Shown here in pieces: positions 37,470-46,931 of a stretch of 64,000 bases of DNA. A program made the translations under genes and the position numbers. The stretch comes from Sphingomicrobium aestuariivivum (GTDB lineage: Bacteria > Pseudomonadota > Alphaproteobacteria > Sphingomonadales > Sphingomonadaceae). The notes beneath the pieces are model-generated. The model was not told where the DNA came from, did no database searches, and saw only the letters and a list, made by a program, of their open reading frames with translations. The stretch is taken from positions 1,302,001-1,366,000 of the forward strand of contig NZ_CP102629.1 in NCBI RefSeq assembly GCF_024721585.1, read 5' to 3'. Every line of letters starts with the position of its first letter. Position 1 is the first letter of the stretch.

Positions 37470-38177
37470 TCAGGCGACATAGGCGAACCAGATGATCGCC
37501 AGCACGGCGGCATTGTGGACGCCATGCGCGAAGATGGGCGCGGTCAGCCGCCGCGTGGCGACGAACAGCGCGGTGTAGACGAGCGTCGGCACGAGGATGG
37601 TGATCCACTGCAGCGTATCTTGCGGCAGGTGCCCGACCATGAAGATGACGACCGACAGGGGCACGGCGATGGCGAGGCCGAGGCGCTTGTTGGCGAAGGC
37701 CGAGCGCAGCACGTTGATGGTGAAGCCGCGGTTGAAGATCTCCTCCGCCACCCCGCCGCCGAGCACGCCGAGCACGAGCCAGCCCGCCATCGCCGCGGGG
37801 CGCCCGCCAATACTCTCGATGATGTCCGCGACGTCGACCTGGTCGGCGCCGCCATAAGCGGGAATGACGACAAGCATCTCGACGAGCGCCCAAGCGAGCC
37901 CCACCACCGTGCCGACCAGCGCATCGCCGCGCCACCGGCTCCAGTCCCAGCCGATATCGCGATAATCACCGCCGAGCAGGCGCAGGGCGAACCAGACCAG
38001 CGCGCTGACGCTGAAAAGTTGGAACAGCCCCATCCAGAGCCGGTTTTCGCCCGTCAGCCCGCCCGCGGGCTTGAAGATGCCGAGATAGAGGTTGGGCAGG
38101 ATGAAAAGCGCATAGCCCAGCAACAGCGTGGCGACATAGATCGCCACCGTGCGTCCGCGTCCCGCAGTCAATGCCAT
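37470..38177 (-). CDS. CPBP family intramembrane metalloprotease
   Basis: A 235-residue membrane protein with about seven or eight helices and the three CPBP (Abi/CAAX protease) motifs: EExxxR in 'VAEEIFNRGF', FxxxH in 'IFMVGHLP' and HxxxN in 'FAHGVHNAAV'. Relatives cleave prenylated or membrane peptides; in bacteria the role is mostly unknown. Weak signals precede the ATG; a nested inverted repeat lies 15-40 bases upstream. Confidence 0.9.
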   Translation of the reverse strand: MALTAGRGRTVAIYVATLLLGYALFILPNLYLGIFKPAGGLTGENRLWMGLFQLFSVSALVWFALRLLGGDYRDIGWDWSRWRGDALVGTVVGLAWALVEMLVVIPAYGGADQVDVADIIESIGGRPAAMAGWLVLGVLGGGVAEEIFNRGFTINVLRSAFANKRLGLAIAVPLSVVIFMVGHLPQDTLQWITILVPTLVYTALFVATRRLTAPIFAHGVHNAAVLAIIWFAYVA

Positions 38178-38191
38178 GTTCCAGCCCCCGT

Positions 38192-38217
38192 TAGTGTATT
38201 ACCTTAATAGGTCACTA
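38192..38217. promoter_or_regulatory. Nested inverted repeat upstream of CPBP gene
   Basis: TAGTG (38192-38196) pairs with CACTA (38213-38217), and within it TATTA (38197-38201) with TAATA (38205-38209). The double dyad lies just before the CPBP start, where -10 elements are expected. It could be an operator for an unlinked regulator. Confidence 0.35.
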
Positions 38218-38236
38218 GGGGAGCCGGAAGCGATGA

Positions 38237-40003
38237 TCAACCCTTGTAGAGCTTGCTCAGCCGGTCCTCGTAGACCGCGTTGATCTTGTGACGGCGGATC
38301 GACTGCTTGGGGGTGAGCATCTCGTTATCGACGGTGAAGGCCTCGTCGGCGATGATGAAGCGGCGAACCTTCTCGATGACCGACAGGTCGGCGTTGACGC
38401 GGTCGACCGCGGCGCCAAGCGCGCGCTTCACCTCTTCCTCGTTCATGCCGCGGGTGGCTTCGGCATCGGGCACCAGCAGCGCCACGATATAGGGGCGGCG
38501 GTCGCCATAGACCATCGCCTGCCCGATCTCGGGCTGCAGCGTCAGGATGCCCTCGATCCGCTGCGGCGCGACATTGTCACCCTTGTCGAGGACGATGAGG
38601 TCTTTCTTGCGGTCGGTGATCTTGATGCGGCCCTTCTCGTCGATATGGCCGACGTCGCCGGTGAGCAGCCAGCCCTCCTCGTCGAGCACCTTGGCGGTGT
38701 CATCCTTGTTGCGCCAGTAGCCGGTCATCACCAGCTCGCCGCGCACGCAGATCTCGCCATCCTCGGCGATCTTCACCTCGGTGTTCTTCAAGGGCGGGCC
38801 GACCGTGTCCATGCGCAGGCCGGCGCTCGGCCGGTTGCAGCTGATGACCGGACCGCTCTCGGTCTGGCCATAGCCCTGGAGCATGGTGAGCCCCATCGCC
38901 TGGAAGAACAGGCCGACATCGGGATTGAGCGGCGCCCCGCCCGAGACCATTGCCTTCATCCGGCCACCGAACTTGTCGCGGACCTTCTTGCGCAATGTGT
39001 TCCCGAGGATCGCGTTCATCGGGATATCGAGCACGCTCGACTTGCCGTTGTAGCGCTTCTCCTCGATCTGCAACGCGCGGCGGAGGAGGTAGGCGGCAAC
39101 CCCACCTTCCTTCTCGATGGTCTTGAGCATCTTGGCGCGCAGCATCTCGAACAGGCGCGGCACGACGACCATGATCGTCGGCTTCGTCTCCTCGATATTG
39201 GCGGCGAGCTTCTCGAGCCCCTCGGCATAATAGATTTCCGCGCCGAGCCCGATCGGGAAATGCTGCCCCCCGGTATGCTCGTAGGCGTGGCTCGCGGGCA
39301 GGAAGGAGAGGAACACCTCGTCCTCCCAGCCGAAGTCGTTGGCGATGACGTCGACGCAGCCTTCCACATTGTGGAGGATCATGCCGTGATGCTGCTTGAC
39401 CCCGCGCGGCGCGCCGCCGGTACCGCTCGTGTAGATGAGGCAGGCAAGGTCGCCGCGCGTCTTCTGGCGGGCTTCTTCCTCATAGGCGATGAGGTCGGCC
39501 TCGGTGCCGAGCAGCTCGTCCCAATGGTGGAACTTGGCGACATCGGGCGATTGGCCGGTGATGATGTCGTCGATCGAGATGATGTGGTGGCATTCGCTCG
39601 CGAACAGCACGGCGGGAATGAGCGGCTCGGCCAGCTTCTGGGTCGAGACGATCACCGCGCGCGCATCCGAATTGCCGAGGATATGCTGGTGGTCGCGGGT
39701 CGTGTTGGTGGTGTAGGTCGGCACGGTGACGCAGCCCGCCGCCATGATGGCGAGATCAGCGATCAGCCATTCGGGACGGTTCTCGGAGACCAGCATGACG
39801 CGGTCGCCCTCTTCCATCCCGAGATCGCGTAAGCCCTGCGCCATGCTCGCCACCATCTCGGCGGCGCGGCGCCAGCTGGTCGACTGCCATTCGCCGTCCT
39901 TCTTGGCCCAGAGGAACGGCTTGTCGCCCTTCTCCCGAGCCCGCGTGAAGAACATCGTCACGAGGTTGGGGAAATGTTCGAGTTCGGTGCGGCGGCTCGC
40001 CAT
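38237..40003 (-). CDS. Long-chain acyl-CoA synthetase (AMP-forming)
   Basis: A 588-residue ANL-superfamily enzyme activating long-chain fatty acids to acyl-CoA. The P-loop is 'LIYTSGTGGAPRGVKQHH' (AMP-binding; variant of TSGTTGxPKG). Further motifs are 'GYGQTESGPVISCN', 'WLLTGDVGHIDEKGRIKITD' and 'RKKDLIVLDKGDNVAPQ'. The class resembles the FAA1/bubblegum-type long enzymes. ATG at 40003 is set by GGAGAGGAG; upstream open frame lacks homology. No other beta-oxidation genes are adjacent. Confidence 0.93.
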   Translation of the reverse strand: MASRRTELEHFPNLVTMFFTRAREKGDKPFLWAKKDGEWQSTSWRRAAEMVASMAQGLRDLGMEEGDRVMLVSENRPEWLIADLAIMAAGCVTVPTYTTNTTRDHQHILGNSDARAVIVSTQKLAEPLIPAVLFASECHHIISIDDIITGQSPDVAKFHHWDELLGTEADLIAYEEEARQKTRGDLACLIYTSGTGGAPRGVKQHHGMILHNVEGCVDVIANDFGWEDEVFLSFLPASHAYEHTGGQHFPIGLGAEIYYAEGLEKLAANIEETKPTIMVVVPRLFEMLRAKMLKTIEKEGGVAAYLLRRALQIEEKRYNGKSSVLDIPMNAILGNTLRKKVRDKFGGRMKAMVSGGAPLNPDVGLFFQAMGLTMLQGYGQTESGPVISCNRPSAGLRMDTVGPPLKNTEVKIAEDGEICVRGELVMTGYWRNKDDTAKVLDEEGWLLTGDVGHIDEKGRIKITDRKKDLIVLDKGDNVAPQRIEGILTLQPEIGQAMVYGDRRPYIVALLVPDAEATRGMNEEEVKRALGAAVDRVNADLSVIEKVRRFIIADEAFTVDNEMLTPKQSIRRHKINAVYEDRLSKLYKG

Positions 40004-40145
40004 GGGGTCTCCTCTCCGAGCGGGGAACGCGCGTCCTGACAGGCACGATCCCGAAGAATTTCGGCGTTCATAGCGCATTTTACCGCTCAAGGAAGAGCGG
40101 CGGTCCAATGGACAGCGTCGTGGCGGCGCGATAGCAACCCTTGTC

Positions 40146-41816
40146 ATGACCCGCACGCTCCTGCCGCTTCTCGCGCTTCCGCTCGCCGCCTGCACCACCA
40201 TCCAGCCGGTGGAGCAGGAGACGCACACCCCCTTCGTCATCGCCGCCAACCCGCTCGCCGCGCAGGCGGGGATGGACATCCTCGAGCATGGCGGGAGCGC
40301 CGCCGATGCCGCGGTCGCGGTGCAGGCGATGCTGAGCCTCGTCGAGCCGCAGTCATCGGGTGTGGGCGGCGGCGCCTTCCTCCATTTCTACGACGCGGGC
40401 AGCGAAACCACTTTGGTCTATGACGGCCGCGAGATCGCGCCCGCTGGCGCCAGCCCCACCATGTTCCTCGGCGAGGATGGCGAACGGCTCGGCTATGGCC
40501 GCGCCGTCCTGTCGGGCCGCGCGGTCGGCGTGCCCGGCGCGGTCGCCGCGCTGCATGCCGCGCACGAGGACCATGGCCGCCTGCCGTGGGACCTCCTCTT
40601 CACCGACGCGATCGTCACCGCCGAACAAGGCTTCGCCATCAGCCCGCGCCTCGGCAACTTCCTGACGCAGGACTGGCCGCAACTCTCGCAGCCCGATGCG
40701 CAGCGCTATTTCGCGGACAAGGGCACGGGCGATACGCTTCGCAACCTTGCCTATGGCGACTTCCTCCGCCGTCTCCGCCTCGAGGGCCCGTCCGCGCTGC
40801 TCGAGGGCGAGACCGCGAAAGCGATCGTCGCCAAGACGCGCGAGGGCGAGCTTCCCGGCACGCTGACCCTCGCCGACATGGCGGGCTACGAGGTCATCGA
40901 AAAGGCCAGCGTGTGCAGCGAATGGCTGCGCTATGACGTCTGCGCGCCGCCGCCGCCCTCCTCGGGCGCCGCCTTCCTCCAGCTGCTCGGTCTCCTCGAG
41001 CGCACCGACATCGCCGCCACTAGCGCCGATGATCCCGAGGGCTGGTACCTGTTCGCCATGGCGAGCCGCCTCATGTACGCCGACCGCGACGCCTATTTCG
41101 GCGATGTCGACACGGTCCCCATCGCGGGCCTCCTCGCCCCCGACTATCTCGACGAGCGCGCCGCCCTGATCGGACCCGTCGCCGGGCCCGCACCGGAAGC
41201 GGGCGTGCCCGAGGGCGCCCCCGCCACTACCGTGCCCGACGCCACGCTCGAGCCCACCGGCACCAGCCATTTCATCGTCCGCGACAAATGGGGCGATGCG
41301 ATTTCCATCACCACCACCGTCGAGAGCATTTTCGGCACGGGCCGGATGGTCGACGGCTTCTTCCTCAACAACCAGCTCACCGACTTCAGCTTCGATCCGA
41401 TGACCGACGGCGGCGCGCCCCACCCCAATGCGGTGGCACCGGGCAAGCGCCCGCGCTCCTCGATGATCCCGCTGATCCTGCTCGAGGATGGCGACTTCGC
41501 AGGCGCCATCGGAAGCGCCGGGGGCAATTCGATCCCCGCCTATGTCGGCAAGACGCTGGTCGGCGCGACCTATTGGGGGCTGACGATGGAGGAGGCGCTC
41601 GCGCTGCCCAACATGATCGCGCGCGGCGAGCGCGTCGGTGCCGAGGCCGACAAGCTGCCGCAGGACGTGATCGACGGGCTGGCGCGACGCGGCGTGACGC
41701 TGGTGCCGGGGCAGGGCGAGGGCTCGGGCGTCCACGGCGTCATCATCCGCGAGGACGGCACCATCGACGGCGGGGCGGACCCGCGCCGCGAGGGCGTCGT
41801 GCTGGTCGGCGACTAG
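40146..41816 (+). CDS. ggt: Gamma-glutamyltransferase lipoprotein
   Basis: A 556-residue gamma-glutamyltranspeptidase precursor that autocleaves at its nucleophilic Thr and transfers or hydrolyses gamma-glutamyl groups of glutathione. The nucleophile is Thr373 in 'EPTGTSHFIV' (TSH in place of the common TTH). 'GGNSIPAYVGKTL' provides the oxyanion loop region. The N-terminus is a lipoprotein signal (LPLAAC-T), so it is membrane-anchored. No Shine-Dalgarno; TGGACA-N17-TAGCAA ends 8 bases before the ATG. Its stop is 3 bases from that of pyrD. Confidence 0.93.
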   Translation: MTRTLLPLLALPLAACTTIQPVEQETHTPFVIAANPLAAQAGMDILEHGGSAADAAVAVQAMLSLVEPQSSGVGGGAFLHFYDAGSETTLVYDGREIAPAGASPTMFLGEDGERLGYGRAVLSGRAVGVPGAVAALHAAHEDHGRLPWDLLFTDAIVTAEQGFAISPRLGNFLTQDWPQLSQPDAQRYFADKGTGDTLRNLAYGDFLRRLRLEGPSALLEGETAKAIVAKTREGELPGTLTLADMAGYEVIEKASVCSEWLRYDVCAPPPPSSGAAFLQLLGLLERTDIAATSADDPEGWYLFAMASRLMYADRDAYFGDVDTVPIAGLLAPDYLDERAALIGPVAGPAPEAGVPEGAPATTVPDATLEPTGTSHFIVRDKWGDAISITTTVESIFGTGRMVDGFFLNNQLTDFSFDPMTDGGAPHPNAVAPGKRPRSSMIPLILLEDGDFAGAIGSAGGNSIPAYVGKTLVGATYWGLTMEEALALPNMIARGERVGAEADKLPQDVIDGLARRGVTLVPGQGEGSGVHGVIIREDGTIDGGADPRREGVVLVGD

Positions 41817-41819
41817 GCC

Positions 41820-42857
41820 CTAGAGGTCGGCGCCGACGATCTCGGAGATGTTGGCCACGCCTTCCTCCTCGAGCCGCCGCGCGAGCTGGCCGTTGAGGCG
41901 CATCGCGAGCCCCGGCCCCTCGTAGACCAGCGCCGAGTAGATCTGGACGAGGCTCGCGCCCGCCCGTATCCGCTCCCACACGTCATCGACCGTCTCGATG
42001 CCCCCCGCCGCGATCAGCGGGATGCGCCCCTTGGTCTCGCGCGCAAAGGCCCTGAGCGCCTCGAGCGCCTTCTCCTTGAGCGGCCGTCCCGACAGCCCGC
42101 CGGCCTCGCCCGCATGTTCGGACTGCAGCGTGTCGGGCCGGTCGATCGTCGTGTTCGAGACGATGATGCCGTCGATCTTGGTCGAGATCGCCACCCGCAC
42201 GATGCGCGCCGGATCGTCCTCGGCAAGGTCGGGCGCGACCTTGAGGAAGATGGGCGGCCCGTCCTGCCCCCTCGTCTCGCGCACGGTGTTCAACAGCTCG
42301 CGCAGCGCCTTGGGGCTCTGCAGCTGGCGCAGGCCGGGCGTGTTGGGCGAGGAGATGTTGACGGTGAGATAATCGGCATAGGGCGACATGGACACGACCC
42401 CGCGCCGGTAATCGGCGATGCGGTCCTCGCTGTCCTTGTTGGCGCCGATATTGACCCCCATCAGCCCGCGCCGGTGGTCGCGATAGCCGATGCGCTTGCG
42501 CGCCGCGTCCTGGCCCTCGTTGTTGAACCCCATGCGGTTGATCACCGCGCGGTCCTCCTCGAGCCGGAACAGGCGGGGCTTTTCATTGCCCTCCTGTGGT
42601 CGCGGCGTGACGGTGCCGACCTCGACGAAGCCGAAGCCGAAGCCGAGCATCGCGTCGGGCACCTCGCCATTCTTGTCGAAGCCCGCCGCCAGCCCGATCG
42701 GGCTCGGGAAATGCAGACCGGCCACGTCCTGCCCGAGGCTGGACGCGAACTTGGGCACCGGCCGCTTGGGCAGCAGCTTCAGTGCGGTAATGGTAAGCCG
42801 ATGCGCCTTTTCGGGATCCATCCGGAACACCAGCGGGCGCGTGAGACCGTAGAGCAT
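41820..42857 (-). CDS. pyrD: Dihydroorotate dehydrogenase (quinone), class 2
   Basis: A 345-residue membrane-associated enzyme of pyrimidine synthesis that oxidises dihydroorotate with quinone. The class 2 N-terminal helix region ('MLYGLTRPLVFRMDPEKAHR') precedes the FMN barrel with 'GLAAGFDKNGE', 'NRMGFNNEG' and 'TVNISSPNTPGLRQLQ' (catalytic Ser). 'PLIAAGGIETVDD' forms the phosphate site. No Shine-Dalgarno; TTGCCC-N18-TAGTGC ends about 6-7 bases before the ATG, suggesting a leaderless mRNA. Confidence 0.97.
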   Translation of the reverse strand: MLYGLTRPLVFRMDPEKAHRLTITALKLLPKRPVPKFASSLGQDVAGLHFPSPIGLAAGFDKNGEVPDAMLGFGFGFVEVGTVTPRPQEGNEKPRLFRLEEDRAVINRMGFNNEGQDAARKRIGYRDHRRGLMGVNIGANKDSEDRIADYRRGVVSMSPYADYLTVNISSPNTPGLRQLQSPKALRELLNTVRETRGQDGPPIFLKVAPDLAEDDPARIVRVAISTKIDGIIVSNTTIDRPDTLQSEHAGEAGGLSGRPLKEKALEALRAFARETKGRIPLIAAGGIETVDDVWERIRAGASLVQIYSALVYEGPGLAMRLNGQLARRLEEEGVANISEIVGADL

Positions 42858-42928
42858 GGTTCGGCACTAGCCTTCCCTCACCATGGCGGGCAAGGTGTCC
42901 TCGATCCTAATTTTTCGGAGACGACCTT

Positions 42929-44746
42929 ATGCGCCTAGCCCTTCTTGCTGCCTCGAGCCTTGCCGTGATGGCCTGCACCCCCGCCGTGACCGGGGCGCCC
43001 GCCTCCACGGCGGCAGCGCCCGCCGCGCCCGCGGCGGCAGAAGCGCGCGATCCGGCGCTCGCGGCCCTGTTCGAGGCGCATGATGCGGCGATGCTCGAGC
43101 TCTCCCCCGTGGCCAAGAGCTATCGCGGCATCATCGACGAGGATTACGGCACCTGGGGTGATGTCTCCGAAGAAGCCAGTGACAAGCAGCTCGCGCTGAT
43201 GCGCGACACCGCGGCCAAGCTGAAGGCGGGCTTCGACCCCGCCACCCTGTCGGTGCAGGACCGCCTTTCCTACGAGATTTTCCTGCGCAACCTCGCCAAC
43301 CAGGAACGGCTCGAGCCCTACGACCGCCACGGCTTCATCTTCAACCAGATGTTCGGCGCGCAGGCGCAGGCCGCCGCCTTCCTCATCAACATCCACCGCA
43401 TCGGCGAGCCCGCCCATGCCGAGGCCTATATCAGCCGCATCGCCGACATCGGCCGCGTCCTGCCCGAACTGTCGCGCCAGTCGAAGGACCGCTCGGCGCT
43501 CGGCATCGCGCCGCCCAAGTGGGTCTACCCTTACGTCATCGCCGACGTCGACAACCTCCTCGAGGCGGGCATGGACAATGCGGTGCTCGAGGATTTCCGC
43601 GGCAAGGTCGCCAAGCTCGACATCGCGGACGCCGAAAAGGCCGACCTCATCGCCCGTGCCGATGCGGCCTGGGCGAACGAGGCCGTGCCCGCCTATCAGG
43701 CACTGCGCGCCGAGATGGTCCGGCAGGAAGCCGTGGCGGGCATGGACGACGGCATCTGGCGCCTGCCCGATGGCGCCGGCTATTATGCGAACCTTCTCAA
43801 GCAATATACCGACAGCGACATGAGTGCCGACGAGGTCCACGAACTCGGCCTCGCCAATGTCGCGCGCATCCATGACGAGATGCGGCAGATCATGGAGAAG
43901 GTCGGCTTCACCGGCACGCTGTCCGAATTTTTCGAATATACCCGCACCGACCCGCGCTTCTTCGCCAAGAGTCGCGAGGAATATCTGGACCGCGCCGCCA
44001 CCGTGCAGGCCGCGATGGACGAGAAGCTGCCCGAATATTTCGGCACGCTGCCGTCCGACCCGCTGGTCGTGAAGCCGGTCGAGGCCTTCCGCGAGAAATC
44101 GGCGGGCAAGGCCTTCTATAACGCGCCTGCCCCCGACGGCTCGCGCCCCGGCGTCTATTACGTCAACCTCTACGACCTCAATGCGATGAGCCTCAACGAA
44201 CTGGAAGCGCTCGCCTATCACGAGGGCAGCCCGGGCCATCACCTCCAGCGCTCGATCCAGACCAATCTCGAGGCCCTGCCGCCCTTCCGCCGCTTCGGCG
44301 GGCAGACCGCCTATACCGAAGGCTGGGGCCTCTATTCCGAAGAACTTGGCAAGGACATGGGCTTCTATACCGATCCCTATTCCGACTTCGGACGGCTCGG
44401 CATGGAGCTTTGGCGCGCCGCGCGCCTCGTCGTCGACACCGGCCTCCACCACAAGCGCTGGACCCGCGAGCAGGCGATCGACTACCTCATGACCAACACC
44501 CCCAATCCCGAGGGCGATGCGGTCAAGGCGATCGAGCGCTATATCGTCATGCCGGGGCAGGCGACCGCCTATATGGTCGGCAAGCTCAAGATCATGGAAT
44601 TGCGCGACCGCGCCATGGCCGAGCTCGGCGATGATTTCGATTGGCGCGGCTTCCACGATGCCGTGCTCGTCACCGGCCCCATTCCCCTCGACCTCGTCGA
44701 GGATAGCGTCGAGCGCTGGATTGCGCAGGAAAAGCAGTCGCTCTAG
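42929..44746 (+). CDS. DUF885 family peptidase-like lipoprotein
   Basis: A 605-residue lipoprotein (lipobox VMAC-T). It belongs to DUF885, a probable zinc metallopeptidase family: the variant zinc motif is 'LAYHEGSPGHHLQ', followed by 'YTEGWGLYSEELGKDMGF' and 'MPGQATAYMVGKLKI'. A distal Glu would complete the site. Relatives are periplasmic dipeptidase-like enzymes; none is defined here. GGAG upstream sets the ATG. A perfect 16-bp hairpin follows the stop. Confidence 0.9.
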   Translation: MRLALLAASSLAVMACTPAVTGAPASTAAAPAAPAAAEARDPALAALFEAHDAAMLELSPVAKSYRGIIDEDYGTWGDVSEEASDKQLALMRDTAAKLKAGFDPATLSVQDRLSYEIFLRNLANQERLEPYDRHGFIFNQMFGAQAQAAAFLINIHRIGEPAHAEAYISRIADIGRVLPELSRQSKDRSALGIAPPKWVYPYVIADVDNLLEAGMDNAVLEDFRGKVAKLDIADAEKADLIARADAAWANEAVPAYQALRAEMVRQEAVAGMDDGIWRLPDGAGYYANLLKQYTDSDMSADEVHELGLANVARIHDEMRQIMEKVGFTGTLSEFFEYTRTDPRFFAKSREEYLDRAATVQAAMDEKLPEYFGTLPSDPLVVKPVEAFREKSAGKAFYNAPAPDGSRPGVYYVNLYDLNAMSLNELEALAYHEGSPGHHLQRSIQTNLEALPPFRRFGGQTAYTEGWGLYSEELGKDMGFYTDPYSDFGRLGMELWRAARLVVDTGLHHKRWTREQAIDYLMTNTPNPEGDAVKAIERYIVMPGQATAYMVGKLKIMELRDRAMAELGDDFDWRGFHDAVLVTGPIPLDLVEDSVERWIAQEKQSL

Positions 44747-44753
44747 ACGCCTC

Positions 44754-44790
44754 TTTCCGGTCGTTGCGAACGACTCGCAACGACCGGAAA
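44754..44790. terminator. Perfect 16-bp hairpin between DUF885 gene and suf regulator
   Basis: TTTCCGGTCGTTGCGA (44754-44769) and its exact complement (44775-44790) flank a 5-base loop. The ends give AAA/TTT but only TCGCTTG follows, so it may be a terminator with a poor U tract, a protein site or a 3'-stabilising structure. Confidence 0.5.
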
Positions 44791-44826
44791 TCGCTTGAAA
44801 TTCCGCCGCCGCATCCCTAGCTCGCC

Positions 44827-44849
44827 AATCGGAACGAATTGGTCCGATT
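44827..44849. promoter_or_regulatory. Candidate operator of the suf regulator
   Basis: AATCGGA (44827-44833) and TCCGATT (44843-44849) form a 7-bp inverted repeat with a 9-base spacer, 20 bases before the regulator ATG. A second dyad, CCAAT-N8-ATTGG (44825-44842), overlaps it. A TTGAAA (44795-44800) lies upstream at promoter distance. This fits autoregulation by an Rrf2 dimer. Confidence 0.5.
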
Positions 44850-44869
44850 AAACGCTAGAGCCTAGAGAG

Positions 44870-45265
44870 ATGCGCCTCACCCACCTTGCCGACTATGCGG
44901 TCGTGATGATGACCGCCGCCGCCCGCACCCCGGGCGAGCGGCTGTCGGCGTCCGCGCTGGCGGAGGAAACCGGCGTGCCGCTGCCGACCGCGCAGAAGCT
45001 GATGCAGGCCTTGGGCCGCGCCGGTCTTCTCGTCGGCCAGCGCGGCGCAGGCGGCGGCTATCGCCTCGCGCGCGATCCGCAGGCGATCAGCCTTGCCGAC
45101 ATCATCGAGGCGGTCGAAGGCCCCATCGCCATGACGCAATGCTCGGACGGCCCCTCGGACTGCGCGCTCGACACGCATTGCCGCGTCAAGCCGCACATGG
45201 GCCTTGTCGGACAGAAGGTACGCGGCGCCCTCGACGCCGTGAAATTGAAGGAACTCACCCAGTGA
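44870..45265 (+). CDS. Rrf2/IscR-type regulator of SUF iron-sulfur assembly
   Basis: A 131-residue Rrf2 regulator. The winged HTH ('[16 protein letters not shown]', '[27 protein letters not shown]') is followed by the wing '[14 protein letters not shown]'. Cys91, Cys98 and Cys104 match the three [2Fe-2S] ligands of IscR (C92, C98, C104). It probably senses cluster status and controls the operon it heads. The GTG of sufB overlaps its TGA stop (GTGA), so regulator and pathway are co-translated. Confidence 0.94.
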   Translation: MRLTHLADYAVVMMTAAARTPGERLSASALAEETGVPLPTAQKLMQALGRAGLLVGQRGAGGGYRLARDPQAISLADIIEAVEGPIAMTQCSDGPSDCALDTHCRVKPHMGLVGQKVRGALDAVKLKELTQ

Positions 45266-46752
45266 GCGAACAACGCGAACTCACCTCCCGCGAGGAAATG
45301 AACCCCGAGGCCCGCGAGGCGCTCGACAAGGATTACGAGTGGGGTTTCTCGACCGACATCGAGCAGGAATTCGCGCCCAAGGGGCTCGACGAGGACACGG
45401 TGCGCTTCATTTCGGCCAAGAAGGGCGAGCCCGAGTGGATGCTCGAATGGCGCCTCAAGGGTTTTCGCGCCTGGCTCGAGATGGAAGAGGTCGACTGGGC
45501 CAAGCTGACGATCCCGCCGATCGACTACCAGGACGCTTATTATTACGCCGAGCCCAAGAAGAAGCCGACGCTGAAGTCGCTCGACGAGCTCGACCCCGAA
45601 ATCCGCCGCACCTACGAGAAACTCGGCATCCCGATCGAGGAGCAGAAGGTGCTCGCGGGCGTCGAGGGCGCGCGCAAGGTCGCGGTCGATGCCGTGTTCG
45701 ACAGCGTCTCGGTCGCCACTACCTTCCGCGACGAACTGGAGAAGGCCGGCGTCATCTTCCTCTCCATCTCGGAAGCGGTGAAGAAGCATCCCGAGCTTGT
45801 GAAAAAGTATCTTGGCTCGGTCGTGCCGCAGCGCGACAATTATTTCGCCTGCCTCAACTCGGCGGTCTTCTCCGACGGCACCTTCGTCTACATCCCCGAG
45901 GGCGTGCGCTGCCCGATGGAGCTGTCGACCTATTTCCGCATCAATGCCGAGAATACCGGCCAGTTCGAGCGCACGCTGATCGTCGCCGAAAAGGGCAGCT
46001 ACGTCTCCTATCTCGAGGGCTGCACCGCGCCGATGCGCGATGAAAACCAGCTCCATGCCGCCGTGGTCGAAATCTACGCCCACGAGGATGCCGAGGTGAA
46101 ATACTCCACCGTCCAGAACTGGTATCCGGGCGACAAGGAGGGCAAGGGCGGCATCTACAATTTCGTGACCAAGCGCGCGCTGTGCGCGGGCGACCGCTCG
46201 AAGGTGAGCTGGACGCAGGTCGAGACCGGCAGCGCCATCACCTGGAAATATCCGAGCTGCATCCTCAAAGGTGCCGACAGCGTCGGCGAATTCTATTCGG
46301 TCGCGCTCACCAACAATTACCAGCAGGCCGACACCGGCACCAAGATGGTGCACATCGGCCCGAACAGCCGCTCGACGATCATCTCCAAGGGAATTTCGGC
46401 GGGCAAGTCGGACAACACCTATCGCGGCCTCGTCAAGGTGATGCCGGGCGCCGAGAATGTCCGCAACTTCACCCAGTGCGACAGCCTGCTGCTCGGCTCC
46501 AGCTGCGGCGCGCACACCGTGCCCTATATCGAGGTCAGGAACCCGACCGCGACGATCGAGCATGAGGCGACCACCTCCAAGATCAGCGAAGACCAGATGT
46601 TCTACGCGCAGGCCCGCGGCCTCGACGAGGAAGCCGCCGTCGCGCTCATCGTCAACGGTTTTGCCAAGGAAGTGCTGAAGGAACTCCCGATGGAGTTCGC
46701 CGTCGAGGCGCAGAAGCTCCTCGCATTGTCACTGGAAGGGAGTGTCGGATGA
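45262..46752 (+). CDS. sufB: Fe-S cluster scaffold subunit SufB
   Basis: A 496-residue SufB, core of the SufBC2D scaffold on which clusters are built. Family stretches include '[19 protein letters not shown]', '[20 protein letters not shown]', '[20 protein letters not shown]', '[15 protein letters not shown]' and the C-terminal '[20 protein letters not shown]'. The start is GTG at 45262, overlapping the regulator stop. A 59-codon ORF starts in its last codons. Confidence 0.97.
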   Translation: MSEQRELTSREEMNPEAREALDKDYEWGFSTDIEQEFAPKGLDEDTVRFISAKKGEPEWMLEWRLKGFRAWLEMEEVDWAKLTIPPIDYQDAYYYAEPKKKPTLKSLDELDPEIRRTYEKLGIPIEEQKVLAGVEGARKVAVDAVFDSVSVATTFRDELEKAGVIFLSISEAVKKHPELVKKYLGSVVPQRDNYFACLNSAVFSDGTFVYIPEGVRCPMELSTYFRINAENTGQFERTLIVAEKGSYVSYLEGCTAPMRDENQLHAAVVEIYAHEDAEVKYSTVQNWYPGDKEGKGGIYNFVTKRALCAGDRSKVSWTQVETGSAITWKYPSCILKGADSVGEFYSVALTNNYQQADTGTKMVHIGPNSRSTIISKGISAGKSDNTYRGLVKVMPGAENVRNFTQCDSLLLGSSCGAHTVPYIEVRNPTATIEHEATTSKISEDQMFYAQARGLDEEAAVALIVNGFAKEVLKELPMEFAVEAQKLLALSLEGSVG

Positions 46753-46928
46753 TCCGTTACGTACCGCAAGACATCGCCAAGGACGTTACCGCCTTCGTCG
46801 AGAAGAGCTGCAAGGACACCGCCGTGCACAAAGACGAGGCCTCGGGCCGCGTCGCCATCGCGACGACGAGCAGCAAGGACATGGACGCCATCTCCAAGAA
46901 ATTCGCCGCCAAGGGATTTACCTACTAA
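46749..46928 (+). CDS. 59-aa hypothetical protein within the suf operon
   Basis: The ATG overlaps the sufB stop (ATGA), and its TAA lies 3 bases before the sufC ATG, so it fills the whole interval. The product ([20 protein letters not shown]..., ending [10 protein letters not shown]) is soluble, Lys- and Asp-rich, with one Cys (KSCKD, residue 21). I recognise no family. The exact fit between two coupled genes and codon use like its neighbours argue for a real gene, perhaps an accessory of cluster assembly. Confidence 0.7.
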   Translation: MIRYVPQDIAKDVTAFVEKSCKDTAVHKDEASGRVAIATTSSKDMDAISKKFAAKGFTY

Positions 46929-46931
46929 GCC

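Noticed and set aside
38237-40279. Acyl-CoA synthetase with a 92-residue N-terminal extension
   Set aside because: The extension lacks homology and a Shine-Dalgarno, and overlaps the divergent ggt start; GGAGAGGAG fixes the ATG at 40003.
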